Assembly (NCBI GenBank): GCA_964433345.1
Contig: CAYSQJ010000006.1
Location: 186,001 to 250,000 of the forward strand
Direction of reading: 5' to 3'
Source of the DNA: Ga0077527 sp964433345
Lineage (GTDB): Bacteria; Pseudomonadota; Gammaproteobacteria; Burkholderiales; SG8-41
DNA: 64,000 nt
Shown here: positions 55,269 to 63,165 of the stretch, one piece after another
How the letters are laid out: every line of letters starts with the position of its first letter
Position numbering within the stretch: position 1 is the first letter of the stretch
The notes under the pieces: model-generated
What the model was told of the DNA's origin: nothing
Databases searched by the model: none
Seen by the model: only the letters and a program-made list of their open reading frames with translations
Position numbers and translations under genes: made by a program

Positions 55269-56243
55269 CTAACGTGGTTTGAGACCGGCGAAAGCAGCTA
55301 TTTTTCCCATGCGTATTGTTTCCATCTTGATTCGGCTCGCAAGTTCCTCAGGAGTAGATGGAATCACTTCCGCGCCGCCCGCATCGATCCGGCTAATTAC
55401 TGCTGGGGACTGCAAGATCTTCACGACTTCTGAATTCAATCGATTTATTATCCCACTTGGAGTCCCAGCTCGAGTTAATAATCCATTCCACGTTGTGCTC
55501 TCATATTCCGGAATTCCTGCCTCTGAAACCGATGGCACGTCGGGAAGTGCAGGTGAGCGTTTTTTTGTTGTCACTGCTAGGGCACGTACCCTGCCCGCCT
55601 GTACCATGGGTATGGTAGTGACCAAGTTGTTGAAGATCAGCGCGATATTCCCTGCAGCCAAATCAGTCAATGCAGGAGCACTACTCTTATATGGGACGTG
55701 AATCATTTTTGTATTAGTCAGCATTTTGAAAATTTCACCGCTGATATGTCCAAATCCGCCAATTCCAGAGGATCCAAACGTAAGTTCGCCGGGTCGCTTA
55801 CGGGCTAATGCGATCAACTCTGTGACGTTTTTTACTGGTAGCGTTGGTGTTACGGCCAATAACGCTGCCGAAGAAACTAATTGTGTGATCGGCGCAAAGT
55901 CGCGCTCCACATTAAAAGAAAGCTGATAAACGTGCGGATTAAGCGTCAGGGTAAATCCAGTTGCAAAAATAATCGTATGACCGTCTGGATCAGATTTTGC
56001 AGCCAATTCCATCCCGATATTCCCATTGGCCCCACCTCTATTATCGACAATCACTTGCTTACCAAATACCTCAGTCAACCGTTCACCAATCATGCGTCCA
56101 ACCACATCACTCGGTCCACCTGCTGTATAAGGCACAATGAAACGAATCGGTTTTTGTGGAAAAGTTTGTGCATTGACAGATTGAATGGCACCGAGAAAGG
56201 CAAAAGCCGAAAGTACTTTGCACACTGAGCGCAGACCTTCCAT
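55269..56243 (-). CDS. Bug/TctC-type substrate-binding protein (5)
   Basis: The 324-residue receptor has a signal peptide (ending AIQSVNAQ), FIVPYTAGGPSDVVGRMIGE, IVDNRGGANGNIG and HVPYKSSAPALTDLAAGNIA. AGGAGGAG lies before the ATG. First gene of the Bug 5-dioxygenase D unit; divergent from the two-gene decarboxylase. The base composition turns much more GC-rich just upstream of this gene's promoter. Confidence 0.92.
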   Translation of the reverse strand: MEGLRSVCKVLSAFAFLGAIQSVNAQTFPQKPIRFIVPYTAGGPSDVVGRMIGERLTEVFGKQVIVDNRGGANGNIGMELAAKSDPDGHTIIFATGFTLTLNPHVYQLSFNVERDFAPITQLVSSAALLAVTPTLPVKNVTELIALARKRPGELTFGSSGIGGFGHISGEIFKMLTNTKMIHVPYKSSAPALTDLAAGNIALIFNNLVTTIPMVQAGRVRALAVTTKKRSPALPDVPSVSEAGIPEYESTTWNGLLTRAGTPSGIINRLNSEVVKILQSPAVISRIDAGGAEVIPSTPEELASRIKMETIRMGKIAAFAGLKPR

Positions 56244-56357
56244 GGAAAACTCCTCCTAAATATTCTGAAGTGCTTAAATTTTTTGTTATTATGAATTCAT
56301 TTTGCATTCACATTTGCCTTGTGTCAATGTTACATCAATATTAATAAAGGAGCGCAC

Positions 56358-56894
56358 GTGCAGACCGACCAGCAAAACCGCGCCACCCTTTGGCCGGACC
56401 AGATTTTTGATGTGCTGAAAGAAACCGGCGTGACCCAGGTGGCCTATGTGCCCGACGCCGGCCACAGCAAACTGATCAACCGCTGCCATGCCGAAAAAAG
56501 CATGCACACGGTATCGCTGACCAGCGAGGAAGAAGGTGTAGCCATGCTCGCCGGCTCGTGGATGGGCGGTGCAAAAGGCGTACTGCTGATGCAATCCAGC
56601 GGCGTCGGCAACTGCATCAACATGTTATCGATGTTCCAGGAATGCCGCCTGCCGCTGCTGATGCTGGTCACCATGCGCGGTGTCTGGGGTGAATTCAATC
56701 CCTGGCAGGTGCCGATGGGCGGCAGCACCGCATCTGCGCTGACCGGTGCCGGTGTCATCGTGCATTCCGCCGAACGCGCCGAACATATTCGCGAGACGGT
56801 GCGCGCCTCTGCCCTTCTCGCGTTTCAAACATCTCGTCCGGTTGCGGTGCTAATTCAGCAGCGGGTCATAGGCTTCAAGAACTGGAGCAAATAG
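56358..56894 (+). CDS. ComD-like thiamine-diphosphate decarboxylase, N-terminal-type subunit
   Basis: The 178-residue protein corresponds to the pyrimidine-binding domain of thiamine-diphosphate enzymes, with the catalytic-type Glu in VSLTSEEEGVAMLAGSWMGG and GVGNCINMLSMFQECRLPLL. Together with the next gene it makes a split sulfopyruvate- or phosphonopyruvate-decarboxylase-like enzyme. GTG at 56358 follows AAAGGAG. The GC-rich coding style contrasts with the AT-rich genes to its left. One base separates it from its partner. Confidence 0.85.
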   Translation: MQTDQQNRATLWPDQIFDVLKETGVTQVAYVPDAGHSKLINRCHAEKSMHTVSLTSEEEGVAMLAGSWMGGAKGVLLMQSSGVGNCINMLSMFQECRLPLLMLVTMRGVWGEFNPWQVPMGGSTASALTGAGVIVHSAERAEHIRETVRASALLAFQTSRPVAVLIQQRVIGFKNWSK

Positions 56895-56895
56895 C

Positions 56896-57495
56896 ATGGC
56901 AATGAAAAAATCCTCCGGACTTGATCGCCGTAAAGTCGTCGCGGCACTGCTCGCCGACCGTGTTGATGCATTGGTCGTCACCGGACTCGGCTCGCCGACC
57001 TATGACACCTATGCCGCCGGTGACCACGATCTCAATTTTTACCTTTGGGGTGGCATGGGTGGCGCGGCAATGGTAGGTCTCGGCCTCGCACGGGCGCAAC
57101 CGAAACGCCGCGTGCTGGTGATCACCGGCGACGGTGAAATGCTGATGGGCCTGGGCTCTCTGGCAACCATCGCTGTCGATGCACCGAAGAATCTCGCCAT
57201 TGCCGTGATCGACAACGGTCACTACGGCGAAACCGGCATGCAGCTCGCGCACACCGGGCTCGGCGTCGATATCACCGGCATGGCGAAGGCTGCCGGTTTC
57301 AAATCAGCGGCAACCATTACCACTGAGGCCGCTCTGAAACTGTGGATCAAAAATTTCCATCAGCAGCCCGGCCCGGTTTTCGGAGATATCAAGGTGTCGG
57401 CCGTGGCGGCGCCGATGGCCTTGCCGGTACGCGACGGGACCGCGATCAAACATCGTTTCCGCACTGCGCTGCTAGGTGCGGAATCATTAAACTAA
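56896..57495 (+). CDS. ComE-like thiamine-diphosphate decarboxylase, C-terminal-type subunit
   Basis: This 199-residue protein is the cofactor half, with the Mg-thiamine-diphosphate motif ITGDGEMLMGLGSL through AVIDNGHYGETG (GDG to N spacing about 27). It pairs with the product of 56358-56894 to decarboxylate a 2-oxo acid such as sulfopyruvate; other 2-oxo acids are possible. The stop overlaps nothing and AT-rich non-coding sequence follows. Confidence 0.87.
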   Translation: MAMKKSSGLDRRKVVAALLADRVDALVVTGLGSPTYDTYAAGDHDLNFYLWGGMGGAAMVGLGLARAQPKRRVLVITGDGEMLMGLGSLATIAVDAPKNLAIAVIDNGHYGETGMQLAHTGLGVDITGMAKAAGFKSAATITTEAALKLWIKNFHQQPGPVFGDIKVSAVAAPMALPVRDGTAIKHRFRTALLGAESLN

Positions 57496-57654
57496 TAAAT
57501 AAGATCACACGCTTATAAATTATGGTCGACGACACCCTACCCCGGGCTGGCTATGACTACGCAAGAATTAGGTCTGCGACTTGAAAACTACTTCAGAACC
57601 GATTTATGCAGGAAACCAAGACATTGCGTCTTGATTCAATCTATTCCATAAATT

Positions 57655-57675
57655 ATGTGGGGTAAAATGTGGGGT
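57655..57675. repeat. Paired ATGTGGGGT repeats (arm-type-like)
   Basis: ATGTGGGGT at 57655-57663 and 57667-57675 repeat with a 12-bp period, like the ATGCCCCC pairs but with the G-rich strand on top, so the orientation is opposite. Likely arm-type binding sites of an integrase whose gene has gone. Confidence 0.5.
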
Positions 57676-57726
57676 CAAAACGATAGCTAGTTATTTAATA
57701 TATATAAATCAACTAGTTATATACAA

Positions 57727-57818
57727 TTGGAGAGAGGATTCCAATCCTTCTCGCAACCCCGCATAAAGCCTAGATTTTCAAGAATTAGAATGTTTCACAT
57801 GCCCCCAAAAATGCCCCC
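57727..57818. other. Right att-like end resembling 36641-36734
   Basis: TTGGAGAGAGGATTCCAATC is a degenerate form of the tRNA-Ser 3' fragment at 36641. AACCCCGCATA and ATGCCCCC at 57799 and 57811 (12 bp apart) then repeat the left end's order and orientation. The gap 57496-58089 (594 bp) holds this and the ATGTGGGGT pair, and no gene. Confidence 0.5.
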
Positions 57819-58089
57819 TGACAGCATTTTGAACGTGTGGCCTCTAGATCGCATTCTACTCCACGAGTCCAGCTATGACTTCAAGGCTGCGTCTTTTCAG
57901 TGGAGAGTACTTCGATAGATCAGTGTCGCTTTTGTCTTGCGCACGCGTGAGTGCCTAGCGTCCTGGCCGCGCCTAGTTAATCCAGCCTTGAGATCGAACC
58001 GCGGTGGCACACCTTCGAAGCGCTTACTATCCAGACCGATCACATCGTCGATAACGCCGAACGCCGCTTTGCGGCGGCCGGCTTCATTC

Positions 58090-58995
58090 CTAGTTAAATT
58101 CCAGATAATTCCATGCAGCGTCGGAAAACGCATGGACGTCCTCCTTCGACCACGGTTGAGTGGGATGAAAGAGAAACTTGATACCGTTGACTTCCGTCCA
58201 CTTCGCGCAATCATCCCTCGGTCGAGTGTTATTGAAGATATGCGCTAGGACATTCTGCACGTCGTCACGATAGGTCAACATCCCGAACTGGTCGTCCGGC
58301 ACGTTATAAACGAGGCTTTCGAGCAAGAATGATGGAAGTGCCTTGGACAAAATTTTTTGATCGATCATTTCTAACTGGAGGCTCTTGATTATCCGCGCCA
58401 TGCGCTTAAAGCGTTTCTTGGTTTGCGCGTTTTTCTCTATTCCACGTTCAATATGCTGCTTCGGATAACTCGTAATGGATTTTCCGTCACCAGAATAGAA
58501 TCTGACTCCAGCCCTGAACACGGAGGGATTATTGACATCGTAATACTCATGAAACTCCCATGTCGGAACGACGTCCGCATCAACCCTGTAGGAATTGGAA
58601 TGAATCCGAACCGCCTTGTTGCCGGGCGTCACGTTATCTGAGCCAAAATATTCCTCCATTGCCCCAATGACGTTTTGCTTATACGTATCGTAATTGTGCT
58701 CTGTGGGGCTTATGTTGAAGTCGCCGGCTTTGGCGCCCTCTGGAATCTCGTAGTACCAAGCCTCCCTAAGGCATACGGAGACATCTACGTCACTTTCTTG
58801 GGGAATGTTGGTGATGTTTCTGAAAGATCCTTGAGCAAAGATTTCAATATCCAAGGCCTTGAGAGATGGGCTTGCCACGATCGCTTTCCGAATCATCCGC
58901 TCTGCGTTGTCGCAGCGTTCAAGCTCGGTGTCACCTGGACCACCGGCCCACGCACGAAATCGGGTCTCCCACTCCACTGCGGTTCGAACCGTCAT
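58090..58995 (-). CDS. CD-NTase-like nucleotidyltransferase
   Basis: The 301-residue protein has the polymerase-beta-type nucleotidyltransferase motif FAQGSFRNITNIPQESDVDV (Gly56-Ser57, Asp69, Asp71) and a later acidic strand SYRVDADVVP (Asp139, Asp141) that completes the metal site. The order fits the OAS/CD-NTase/CCA-adding superfamily. It may make a nucleotide signal or modify RNA or protein. It is the last gene of a leftward group after XRE-ImmA and PIN, and a separate CD-NTase lies in the adjacent CBASS operon. Which branch it belongs to is unclear. Confidence 0.8.
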   Translation of the reverse strand: MTVRTAVEWETRFRAWAGGPGDTELERCDNAERMIRKAIVASPSLKALDIEIFAQGSFRNITNIPQESDVDVSVCLREAWYYEIPEGAKAGDFNISPTEHNYDTYKQNVIGAMEEYFGSDNVTPGNKAVRIHSNSYRVDADVVPTWEFHEYYDVNNPSVFRAGVRFYSGDGKSITSYPKQHIERGIEKNAQTKKRFKRMARIIKSLQLEMIDQKILSKALPSFLLESLVYNVPDDQFGMLTYRDDVQNVLAHIFNNTRPRDDCAKWTEVNGIKFLFHPTQPWSKEDVHAFSDAAWNYLEFN

Positions 58996-59047
58996 ATTTC
59001 GCCCCCTCTATCGTGGGCACACGCAGACAAAAGTATGCCGCCAGCGC

Positions 59048-59557
59048 CTAGAGGCGCTCCGCGAAACTCGCAAACGGCATCACGTAACGCTTCTCCGCAA
59101 GTACGCGCTTGTAACCATCCGCTTGCGCCACTGTAATGTGGCCGCACCGGATGGCTTCGAGGAGCAAGTCCTCTGTTCCAAGTATCCGCGCCTCGCCGAT
59201 CAGTTCTATAGCTTTTCGGCGAAACCTCTTTTTCTCGTCCGAGGCAAGATGGAATCCTCCAGTCGCAGCTAACGCCAAACAGGCTGCCTCGCAGCGCCCC
59301 ATTAGATCCCGCAACTCGCCGAACATCGTCAGTGCATCCAGTGCGTCGATGTCTAGCAGATCAAGCTGACCCGCGGCAATGACTTCATCGACCGCTGTTC
59401 GCTGCGCGAGATCGGTCAGCTCATGCAACACTTCGGCCGGCAGTTGAAACCTGTACGCTGGCAGTACGCTGAGCAACGCCAGCTGACCTATGTGCAGAAA
59501 GTTGATAAGCACATTGGTATCGGTGATAACTACGGTTATCACTGCCGGAGCTGGCAT
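59048..59557 (-). CDS. PIN-domain nuclease
   Basis: The 169-residue protein has the PIN acidic residues in VVITDTNVLINFLHIG (Asp13), VLHELTDL (Glu), RCEAACLALA (Glu90) and HLASDEKKRF (Asp107). The DUF3368-like arrangement fits toxin ribonucleases. ATG at 59557 is selected; a TTG four codons earlier is possible. It lies 15 bp after the XRE-ImmA gene, a pairing seen in toxin-antitoxin-like loci. Confidence 0.85.
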   Translation of the reverse strand: MPAPAVITVVITDTNVLINFLHIGQLALLSVLPAYRFQLPAEVLHELTDLAQRTAVDEVIAAGQLDLLDIDALDALTMFGELRDLMGRCEAACLALAATGGFHLASDEKKRFRRKAIELIGEARILGTEDLLLEAIRCGHITVAQADGYKRVLAEKRYVMPFASFAERL

Positions 59558-59572
59558 GGGATGGACCAACCG

Positions 59573-60808
59573 TCATGCCTGGTTGAGACCGACAGATGAA
59601 AGTACCCGTTCAACGTCCTGCTGCTTCATACCTACCATTGCGGCCAGCTCAGTTAGCTTGCTTTGAGTAATCTCCTCGCGCCGATTGGCTTCGAGTGCCA
59701 ACCCCAGAAAACGACGCCGAAACTCGTCCCGCGTTCCCGGCTCCTCTACGGGATCATCTGCTGCCAGGAAATCTGCAATTGCCCTTCCCGCTCCATCGTC
59801 TTCTTCCGTCTTCAAACGCTGCAACTCACGCTCATCAATCAGGCGCAGATTCTTCAGGCGATATAACGCCGAAATGCGGCTCACGCCAAAATGATGAGCC
59901 AATAGCGTGACATCGTAGAGCTGGATGTCTTGGCTGCCCGGCGTCGCGCGCTGTTCCACCTGAACTACGTCGGACTCGTCAAAAACAGCAACCTGCGCGC
60001 GACTCGCGCTGCCCTTACCCAGTGCATGGATGAATTGCGCCACCCCTTCGGAAGGCATCAGGAATTCAGCCGCGAAGGCATTCGCGCGGACCTCCAACAG
60101 CTCCGTTCTGTTCTCAGCCCGGCTTATGGCACCAAACCGGTCACGATCAACCAACACGTGTGCGTACTCATGCGCGAGCGAGAAACGACGCCGCACAGGA
60201 GAGTGATCACGATTGATAACCACGAAGATGCCGATCTTGTCATCCCACAACGTGAGGCCTGAAATATTGTCGGTCAGCGTAACCAAACCAATACGTACGC
60301 CCTGCGACTCGAAAAGTTCGATCAAGTCTCCGGCCGGGGATATGCCGAGCCCAAGCCGTTGCCGCTCATCAGTGGCAATTCGCTGTCCTTGCTGAATGGC
60401 GTCCCAGCGCGCTTTGGGCGCAGGAAGTTCATAAGTGGCTGCGCGCAGCTGCGCACGATCGATCTCGAGCAATCGCTCCAGATTGGTCATTTCCCGACCG
60501 AGCGCCAAGCACTCTTGCAAAGCGGGCCGCAACTCTGCTTGCTCAGCAAGTTGCGCCTCAGTACGAAACAATGCGGCCAACGCATCCTGCTCTACAAAGG
60601 CGTCGGCAAAAAAAGCCTTGATATCGCGTCCAACGGCGTAGGCAATACGGTCCAGCTCAAGACTGGACACCGACCGAGTGCCCGCTTCGATCTGGCCTAT
60701 GGCAATACGCGATAAATCAACCGCTTCGCCGAGTTGCTCCTGAGTGAGACCGCAACTCTCACGCGCGGAACGGATGCGTTGTCCGAGTTCTTCTCTGGTA
60801 AGTGGCAT
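59573..60808 (-). CDS. XRE-ImmA/IrrE regulator-metallopeptidase
   Basis: The 411-residue protein joins an XRE helix-turn-helix (about 6-62, SCGLTQEQLGEAVDLSRIAI) to a zinc metallopeptidase with HEYAH at 213-217 and a third-ligand Glu in NAFAAEFLMP. Such fusions repress their own operon and cleave regulators under stress. ATG at 60808 follows GGAGACGTC. It heads the leftward group with PIN and the nucleotidyltransferase and shares its promoter region with the CBASS operon. Confidence 0.92.
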   Translation of the reverse strand: MPLTREELGQRIRSARESCGLTQEQLGEAVDLSRIAIGQIEAGTRSVSSLELDRIAYAVGRDIKAFFADAFVEQDALAALFRTEAQLAEQAELRPALQECLALGREMTNLERLLEIDRAQLRAATYELPAPKARWDAIQQGQRIATDERQRLGLGISPAGDLIELFESQGVRIGLVTLTDNISGLTLWDDKIGIFVVINRDHSPVRRRFSLAHEYAHVLVDRDRFGAISRAENRTELLEVRANAFAAEFLMPSEGVAQFIHALGKGSASRAQVAVFDESDVVQVEQRATPGSQDIQLYDVTLLAHHFGVSRISALYRLKNLRLIDERELQRLKTEEDDGAGRAIADFLAADDPVEEPGTRDEFRRRFLGLALEANRREEITQSKLTELAAMVGMKQQDVERVLSSVGLNQA

Positions 60809-60953
60809 GACGTCTCCTAGCATTAAACCCAAGTTGCAATGATATATAAATAGACTATAATTGGCAATAAATGGGTTGATAGTTTGATTTACTGACAAGC
60901 AGATATATATCTTATATCTAATTGATTTAACAGTATAAAAACGTGATTCCTGT
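60809..60953. promoter_or_regulatory. Divergent promoter region between XRE-ImmA and CBASS
   Basis: This AT-rich 145-bp region contains the perfect palindrome AGATATATATCT (60901-60912) and several TATA-like boxes. A single region serves both directions, so the XRE protein may control CBASS as well. Confidence 0.5.
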
Positions 60954-62099
60954 ATGAGTGACGATAGCGCCATATCCCCAGTGAAACCGTTCCGCGTGCT
61001 ATGCCTAGACGGGGGTGGGATGCGCGGGGTCTATCAAGCCAGTTTTCTGGACACGTTTGCCGCGCGTGTGGGCGGCAACCTCAAGCGCTCGGGCGTAATT
61101 GACATTGGAAAGGCCTTTGACTTGGTGGTGGGCACCAGTACCGGCGGAATTGTCGCCTGCGCCTTAGCTGCAGGCATACCGCTTGAGCAGGTAAAGACGC
61201 TTTACCGTGAGCATGGCAGCAGAATCTTTCCTTATCAGTGGCTACGATCCACTTGGATGCTGGAAAAAGTGGTCCGTGGTTTCGGCTTGGGACTGCGCCG
61301 CGGGGATGCCGCCTTGCGCGGTGTCCTGACGCAAACCTTCGGAACGCGCACCGTTCGCGAAGTTTATGAAGCTCGTGGGATCGCGCTCGCGATTCCGACA
61401 GTAGATATGAATCGTCATGCTGCGGTCGTGTTCAAGACACCTCATTTATCACGGCTCAACGGTCGAGACAATGAGCGGACGTTGGTCGATATTTGTATGG
61501 CAACTACCGCAGCCCCCATTCTGCGCTCCATGTCAGAACTCGTTGAGCCGGGCAGCGCCGGTACAACGGCGGTCTACGCAGATGGCGGCTTGTGGGCGAA
61601 CAATCCCGGCGTCGTAGGCATGATGGAAGCGGCGGAAATACTTCATGACCGAAAGGAGCAACGCCCGATTCATCTGTTCATGTTGGGTACACTACCTTCC
61701 CAGGGAGGAGAGGAACTGTCCGGATGCGCTTTGCATCGCGGTGCCTTGGGATGGCATGGTGGCCTTCGAGCCATAGCCGCCAGTTTGAATGCACAAGCAG
61801 TGGGCTACGACTATCTTGCACAAAAGACCGCTGAACTCCGAGGCAATGAAAGTTTTGCATTTCGCATGCCTGCACAGTGCCCATCAAATGAATTGCGGGA
61901 CTACCTCGTGAACATGGATGACGCACGCCCCAAGGTGCTAAATGCTCTGTCGCGCCAAGCCGTTTCGGATGTCGACTTCGCTTGGGCGAAAAGCGGATCT
62001 GCTCAGATACAGGCTTTCCGAGCCGCTCTCGAAGGCGCGCCAGCGCTAGCACCCCTACCACTCCCCGTAAGCAAAGGAACAGATCATGACCGCCGTTGA
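60954..62099 (+). CDS. capV: CapV-type patatin phospholipase, CBASS effector
   Basis: The 381-residue patatin-like lipase has the oxyanion loop LDGGGMRGVYQASF (19-25), nucleophile Ser62 in GTSTGG and catalytic Asp in YADGGLWANNP. In CBASS a cyclic dinucleotide switches on this activity, membrane phospholipids are degraded and the infected cell dies before phage release. The CD-NTase gene overlaps its 3' end by 14 bp. First gene of the operon, no strong ribosome site. Confidence 0.93.
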   Translation: MSDDSAISPVKPFRVLCLDGGGMRGVYQASFLDTFAARVGGNLKRSGVIDIGKAFDLVVGTSTGGIVACALAAGIPLEQVKTLYREHGSRIFPYQWLRSTWMLEKVVRGFGLGLRRGDAALRGVLTQTFGTRTVREVYEARGIALAIPTVDMNRHAAVVFKTPHLSRLNGRDNERTLVDICMATTAAPILRSMSELVEPGSAGTTAVYADGGLWANNPGVVGMMEAAEILHDRKEQRPIHLFMLGTLPSQGGEELSGCALHRGALGWHGGLRAIAASLNAQAVGYDYLAQKTAELRGNESFAFRMPAQCPSNELRDYLVNMDDARPKVLNALSRQAVSDVDFAWAKSGSAQIQAFRAALEGAPALAPLPLPVSKGTDHDRR

Positions 62100-63165
62100 T
62101 TGCAGCTCAGAAATGAGCAAGTACCATAGTGACAAGGTCACGCTACAAAAATCCGACCAAGACAACATGCGCAGCCGTCGCGACGCTGGACGTACGCGAT
62201 TGAAGAAAGGGTTGGAACGCGATGGGCACCCGGCTCCCACCGAAACCGCATCGCAAGGATCCTATGCGATGCGCACGATGGTGCAGGATGCGGACAACGA
62301 TTACGACATCGATGATGGCGCATATTTCAAGAATGGTGATATGAAGGATGCCAATGGCAACGCATTGACACCCTACGCTGCTCGTCATCGCGTCTGCAAT
62401 GCGCTAAAGCAGGACGATCGTCTGAAACACGACGCAGAGGTTCATAAGAATTGCGTGCGCCAGAAATATCCGGAGGGCTACCACATCGATATTCCCGTGT
62501 ACCGGATCGTCACATCGACTGACAAGGACGGCAAAACCGTTACCGACTATGAGCTTGCGAGCGAGGATATCTGGACGAAATCCGACGCACGCGGTGTCAC
62601 GCGCTGGTTCAACGGCATTGTTGGCGAGCTTAACGCGGGCGAAAACGACGGCAGCCAACTGCGCCGCGTTACGCGTCTCACCAAGAAGTTTGCGCGCAGC
62701 CGCGCGAAGTGGAAAGAAGATATCCCCAGCGGCATCTCCCTCACCAAGCTGGTCGTGGAGTGCTTCGTCGCTCAATCTGATCGTGATGATGCGGCATTGC
62801 ATGAAACCTGGAAGGCGATCAGCAATCGTCTGACCGACTCGTTAGAAATAGAACACCCAGTGCAAAAAGGGACATTGCTTGCTGCCGAGGGCGATGCCAA
62901 GGTGGCGTTTTTTAGGGACCGCCTTGACGACGCCTTGGACGACCTGAGCGTTCTCGATGACGAGAACTGCACCAAGAAGAAAGCACTGTCCGCATGGGAC
63001 AAGGTGTTCGACACCACATTCTTTAGCGACCAATACGTCGAGGAAAGCCAACCGAAGCGCGCCGCTGCTGCTGCAGGCTCGCTGTTGAGTCCAGCGGCCG
63101 CTGCTAGCGGCCTCACCTTCCCTGATCGCCCTGTTGTTCCGAACAAGCCGGCCGGATTTGCGTGA
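62086..63165 (+). CDS. DncV-like CD-NTase (cyclic dinucleotide synthase)
   Basis: The 359-residue protein has GSYAMRT (58-64) and DYDIDDGAYF (Asp72-Asp77), with a third acidic residue in YHIDIPVYRI, as in Vibrio DncV (clade A), which makes 3',3'-cGAMP. The C-terminal ~40 residues are a flexible Ala/Pro-rich tail ending PNKPAGFA. Type II CBASS Cap2 joins this kind of C-terminus to target proteins to prime the synthase. AAAGGA precedes the ATG. It ends TGATG into the next gene. Confidence 0.92.
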   Translation: MTAVDCSSEMSKYHSDKVTLQKSDQDNMRSRRDAGRTRLKKGLERDGHPAPTETASQGSYAMRTMVQDADNDYDIDDGAYFKNGDMKDANGNALTPYAARHRVCNALKQDDRLKHDAEVHKNCVRQKYPEGYHIDIPVYRIVTSTDKDGKTVTDYELASEDIWTKSDARGVTRWFNGIVGELNAGENDGSQLRRVTRLTKKFARSRAKWKEDIPSGISLTKLVVECFVAQSDRDDAALHETWKAISNRLTDSLEIEHPVQKGTLLAAEGDAKVAFFRDRLDDALDDLSVLDDENCTKKKALSAWDKVFDTTFFSDQYVEESQPKRAAAAAGSLLSPAAAASGLTFPDRPVVPNKPAGFA

